Below are positions 6,783 to 10,542 of a DNA stretch of 10,542 bases, piece by piece. Every line of letters begins with the position of its first letter. Positions within the stretch are counted from its first letter, which is position 1. Source of the DNA: Ettlia oleoabundans (lineage: Eukaryota > Chlorophyta > Chlorophyceae > Chlamydomonadales); NCBI GenBank assembly GCA_019693395.1, contig JAAMXP010001320.1, positions 1-10,542 of the forward strand, written 5' to 3'. The position numbers were made by a program, and so were the translations under genes. Under the pieces are notes generated by a model that saw only the letters and a program-made list of their open reading frames with translations, searched no databases and was not told where the DNA came from.

Positions 6783-9700
6783 ATGCGCCGCGCCGAAGCG
6801 GCCGTGGTGCTGTGTGTGCTTGCGGCGGCAGCGGTGACGCTGGTCGGCGGCACGTCTGCAGATGCTGCTGTTGCTGATGTTGGAGGCTCGGGCCTGCACA
6901 ATGGTCCCATAAGGGCGGCCGCAGGAAAGCGGTGCAAGATGCGCGCTTCGCTGAGGCCGCTGCTTCGGCAATCAGCCACGGTCAGGAGGCGGCAGGAGAA
7001 ACTGACCAAGAAGCTGCCCAGCTGGAGCACCCACAAGCCCCTAAGAATGACGAAGAGCATGCACATGCCCAGCTGGCACACCGCCAGCGACGCCTGCAGG
7101 CATCTGACGGTTCAGACGGCAAGACCCAAGGCAAGCACAAAGTCCGTAAGCCCCTCATCAAGCCCCCGCCTCTGAATGGTGGCGCTGAAGTGGTCGTGTC
7201 TGCGGCGGCCAAGGCTGCCAAGCTAGCGGCATCCAAGCCCCAAGCCAGCACCAAGGTACCTAAGTTTGCTGACCTGTACGTCAAGTCAAAGGGCCAGCAG
7301 GTGTCTACCACCCTCCAGAAGCTCGCCAAAGTGAGTTGCAAACTGCTGGAAGCAGCGCGTGCAGTTAGGGGCTTGGGGAGGAATGGTGCCATCGGCAGTG
7401 TTGTTGCTGCCGCTCGCTTGCCTGCAGGAAGCATGCGCATCTGTTAGAGAATGCTATCGCTGGCTTCCAGGCCAGCAATGAGCTCACCTATACCGTTGTA
7501 ATGGCACTCAGCAATCCCAGCAGTTTTGTGGCCTGTTGTAGTGCTTGCCTTTTGCATTGTAGTGAGCTCAGCACTCTTTCCTTGCGGCACTGCCATACTC
7601 CGACCGCACGATATGCTGCCTGCTCTACGGTGTGCAGGACCCTGCCGCCATGCGCCTGCTGTTTGACGACTGGAAGAAGAAGTTCAACAAATCGTACAAG
7701 AACCCGAATGCGGCAAGTTGATATTTCGCAGTGCAACTTTCAATGTCGCCTGCCTGATGTCTCGCCTGCTTCCCTACTGCGTGCTGCCTGCCTGCCTGCC
7801 TGCCTGCCGGCCTGCCTGCTGCTTGCTGACTGCTCGCCTGCCGCCCAAGAACGCCTGTCATGAAATGCAGCATATGCTTGCGTTGTGCTTTTGTCCCACT
7901 CTGCTCTAATTCCATCGCTTAGGTCAAAGTTCTGCCCTGTGCAGGACAAGCAAGCTTTTGCAAAGTTCCAGGCCAACGTCAAAGCGATCGCCGCTGCCAA
8001 TTTGAAAAACAAGTCCAAGTATTTCCAGGCACTCAACCAATACAGGTGCCCAGCAGCAGTCAGATCACTAGGGCAGACAGGAGAGCTTGTCTTACTCAAA
8101 CTAGCTTGCATAGTGAGTGACAATTACCAAACACATATCTCACACCATCGTCATCTGCTGCCGGACGAGGAGAAGCTGAATGATAGATGCAGGGGAGTCG
8201 GCACGTTTATTGTAAACCACTGCAAGAATACCCCAGCTGTCCCCTCCCTCGTTTCCTGCTGCGCAGCGACCTGTCCTGGGCCGACAAGCAGTCCAAAGTT
8301 CTAATGAAGCTGAACAAGAAGAAGTTCAAGGAGCTCATTAAAAAGTGAGGCACGGGCTGTTGAGGAGGTTGGGCGCTGAAAGGTTGGGAGCTGAAAGACT
8401 GCCCGATCTTTCTGCTCGCATCCCCCAGCTATCCCCTCAGGGATGCCAGCTGACCTTATCCGGAACGACATTTGTTGCACGTCACCTCTCATTGCTCCGG
8501 ATGCAGGGCTTCGGCGGTAAGCAATTCCAGTGTGACCGCTGCCGCAGCCGCGGCGCCCCCTCGTGTTGTCGATTGGCGCTCCAAGGGCAAGGTCACACCT
8601 GTTGGCAACCAAGGAAACGTGTGCATAGCTGGTTGTGTTGCACCTGGTAAAGGACGCTACTGCCTCTTCTCTGCTGGGCTGTTGAGGGGGTCAACCAGGC
8701 AACAATTAGTAAAGCAGTGCTGGTTGCGGCCAGGAAGCTTAACAGCTGCAGTTGCCACCACGTGAGAAGCTGCAGTTTGCTGCGATCCGTTCTAGCTTCT
8801 AGCTGTGTTGTTGCCTGCTCAGCCACATAGAGCTCCCTCAGTCGACCACCTCAACTTGGCAGAACCTGACACCTCTCTCTAGCAATTCGTGGTCCACCCT
8901 TCAGTGCGGCTCATGCTGGATTTGGGCTGCCACGGCTGCTGTGGAATCCAAGGTTCTGCTGCAGTCGGGCAAGACTGCGCAGAATTTCAAGATTGATGTG
9001 TCCGAGGGACAGATGGTGGGTTGTATTGTAAGGAGGATGCATCGAGGGTGTGGGTTGGTGGCATAGGGGATTGAAATTGCTATGGTTACCCATCCCCTGC
9101 AACAGAGGATCAAGCACACACTTAAAACCACACCTCTGCTGGTGTGCCACAACCCTTGGCATTGAGTTTGAATGGGCCTCCAAAGATCAGCAAGGCATCT
9201 CAGGGAGGGTAAGCCAGGGTTTGACAAAAGAGAGCATGGTAGGCTTGATTGTGTGCTCTTGCAAAACACTTACAGGTGGACTGCGTGAAGGCAAAGACCT
9301 GTGGCGGCGGCTCGTCTGACGAGGCTATGGCTTTTATTGCCAAAAAGGGAGTCGTCACTGAGGCTCGCTATAGATACGATCAGGTGAGCAAGGCCACTGA
9401 CTTTACTGGTTAGTTGCTTACTCCAGTAACGAGAAAGCTTACTGAATGTGTCTGCAAGGCTGCCGGTCTGTTATGCATCTCAGCTGGGCTGTCAGCACAA
9501 ATAGCAAACTCAGTGCAGGTGCCTCCTCGCTAACCCTCCCTTGCAGCCATATCTACCGCAGACATTTTAGGAAAGTGCCCATCGCCTGCACGGCTGCATT
9601 TTCCCATCTCAAGAAACCCCACTCTGGCCAATTGTATTATTGCATGCATTACTTTGTTCCCGCAGGCCTTTCAGGGCGTTCAAAAGCAATGCAAAGACAT

Positions 9701-10367
9701 GCGATCCGTGCCCAAAAAGGAGATCACTCAACTGTCCGGCAAGGGCTACGCTTATGTGCAGCCAAAGAGCGCGACTGCTCTCATGAGGGTGGGTCAAGGG
9801 TGCTCATACTGCGAATCAATGCAACATCCACGAGAGAGATGCTATGCATCAGCGCCCCTCCTAGGCCTTCCCACCCCGCAGGCGGTTGCACAACAACCTG
9901 TGGCCTTCTACTACGGTGCCAACGCCGCCTTTGAGTCTGGCAGGGACACGAGCGTATTCAGGCAAGCACCTGCCCTGTGAGGCCGTCCTGGCCCCATATA
10001 TCTGCAGTGCCAACAAGGATGGCACATTGCATTGAAGATGGTGGTGGCTGATATTAGTGACTTTATTGACCTAGAACACGGGGGCACATGCACTTGCACC
10101 GTAAATTATGCACTCACAATTCAGATGTGTGTGGGGGTTCCTTCCGCCTAACACACTCCCTCACATTTTCTGCTCAACATGTAACCCTCACCTGGTACGA
10201 GCTGCCCGTACTACAGAGCTTGCTGTATTTTCGTGTCCCTTCATGTCAAGTAGGCAGGGCTGCAACTCCCAGGTCAACCATGCCATGCTTCTGGTGGGAT
10301 ACAACCGGGGAAGTGGCCCTGGCAAGCCTGACGCCTACTGGATAGTGAAGAACAGCTGGGGAAAAGA
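6783..10367 (+). CDS. Papain-family (C1A) cysteine protease with I29 pro-domain, partial at 3' end
   Basis: A secreted or vacuolar/lysosomal endopeptidase zymogen. The ATG at 6783 opens a signal peptide (MRRAEAAVVLCVLAAAAVTLVGG). Assigned exons after it are about 6925-7330, then 7432-7497, 7638-7712, 7945-8045, 8267-8344, 8507-8618, 8905-9015, 9276-9383, 9666-9788, 9882-9961 and 10254-10367. The I29 inhibitor domain reads LLFDDWKKKFNKSYKNPNA, then FQANVKAIAAAN (the FxxNxxxIxxxN half of ERFNIN) and LNQYSDLSWAD. The mature enzyme begins near PPRVVDWRSKGKVTPV. Next come the oxyanion Gln and catalytic Cys (NQGN|CGSCW), VDC...CGGG, QQPVAF, the catalytic His (QVNHAMLLVGY) and the Asn (YWIVKNSWG). 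The end of the domain lies past 10367. Oddities: a pro-region of over 150 residues before I29, an unresolved frame step between 6783 and 6925, CWIW in place of CWAF, and two GC donors. The family is certain; the subfamily is unclear. Confidence 0.9.
6854..6924 (+). other. Possible 71-bp intron joining signal peptide to the pro-region frame
   Basis: The signal peptide is in one frame and the long open frame that leads into the protease (6925-7330) is in another, which has no ATG of its own. A GT at 6854 and the CCGCAG acceptor ending at 6924 would join them with matching phase. The donor (GTCTGC) is weak. A GT at 6834 joined to the AAG ending at 6913 also fits. A sequencing indel is another explanation. 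Confidence 0.3.
7713..7714 (+). other. GC 5' splice site in the protease gene
   Basis: The exon ends ...NPNA (GCG) and is followed by GCAAGT, the standard donor apart from C in place of T. Joining to the CAG acceptor ending at 7944 keeps phase 0 and yields a continuous I29 domain. The GT four bases later (7717) gives the wrong phase for that acceptor. Confidence 0.7.
7785..7820 (+). repeat. TGCC tetranucleotide microsatellite in a protease intron
   Basis: Six uninterrupted TGCC units (7785-7808), a two-base break and further units lie within the intron 7713-7944. Confidence 0.85.
9962..9963 (+). other. Second GC 5' splice site in the protease gene
   Basis: After ...DTSVF, the exon ends AG and is followed by GCAAGC. 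Splicing to the TAG acceptor ending at 10253 restores the codon (R) and gives SVFRQGCNSQVNHAM, with normal spacing to the catalytic His. A GT at 9954 is available but would drop these residues and change the phase. Confidence 0.65.
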
Positions 10368-10439
10368 GTGAGTGGAGCACGCTGTTATTGATGTTGGTAG
10401 AGGGTATTGTTGGGTGCGGCATTGTGGTGTGCATGCGGC

Positions 10440-10481
10440 GTTCGGATACGATGGATATCTGAAACTGCTGCTTGCGCTAAG
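10440..10481 (+). other. Candidate continuation exon of the protease after NSWGK
   Basis: Beginning at 10441 the sequence reads FGYDGYLKL, which resembles the WGxxGYxxL segment that follows NSWG in C1A proteases. An AAG|GTTAGC donor is nearby. No AG sits immediately before it. The only phase-compatible upstream AG (ending at 10400) would leave a 33-bp intron. It is left out of the CDS. Confidence 0.35.
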
Positions 10482-10542
10482 GTTAGCCTGCATGCAGCAC
10501 GCTTGTGACTGCTACTTGAACAAAGTTTGGTGGTGGTGGCGG

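Noticed and set aside
7785..7820. CCTG/TGCC tracts as a possible CRISPR or structured repeat
   Set aside because: These are simple tetranucleotide microsatellites in introns, with no spacers.
7885..8304. 139-aa plus-strand open frame including LPDEEKLNDR
   Set aside because: It contains the true protease exon 7945-8045. The rest runs into the intron 8046-8266, and the joined exons give a better conserved I29 domain without it.

Overview
The window looks like nuclear DNA from a green alga (Chlorophyta). The reasons are GC-rich, intron-dense genes with short exons, a nuclear gene for a plastid-targeted ribosomal protein, abundant CAG/CTG and CCTG tracts, and a candidate TGTAA polyadenylation signal of the kind green algae use. 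The species cannot be named from the sequence.

Layout. (1) Positions 55-2407, minus strand: five exons of plastid 50S ribosomal protein L6 (uL6c), with a transit peptide; its C-terminal exon(s) lie beyond the left edge. (2) Positions 2408-2696: a 289-bp gap between two divergent start codons, probably a shared promoter. (3) Positions 2697-5558, plus strand: a complete six-exon gene for a 370-aa PRCC-family nuclear protein. (4) Positions 5559-6782: its probable 3' UTR and an intergenic stretch with no convincing gene. (5) Positions 6783-10367 and on past the right edge, plus strand: a many-exon papain-family (C1A) cysteine protease with a signal peptide, an unusually long low-complexity pro-region, an I29 inhibitor pro-domain and the Cys/His/Asn catalytic residues.

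The three genes have unrelated jobs: plastid translation, nuclear mitotic/splicing-associated function, and secretory or vacuolar proteolysis. They form no pathway; only the first two may share regulation through their head-to-head start. I found no new multi-gene system. What is unusual here is splice-site structure. PRCC carries a three-copy, in-frame 48-bp tandem duplication that spans an exon-intron border. The L6 gene has a decayed copy of an exon end in the neighbouring intron. The protease reads correctly only if two introns use GC donors. All exon borders were placed by hand from reading frame, splice dinucleotides and family conservation.
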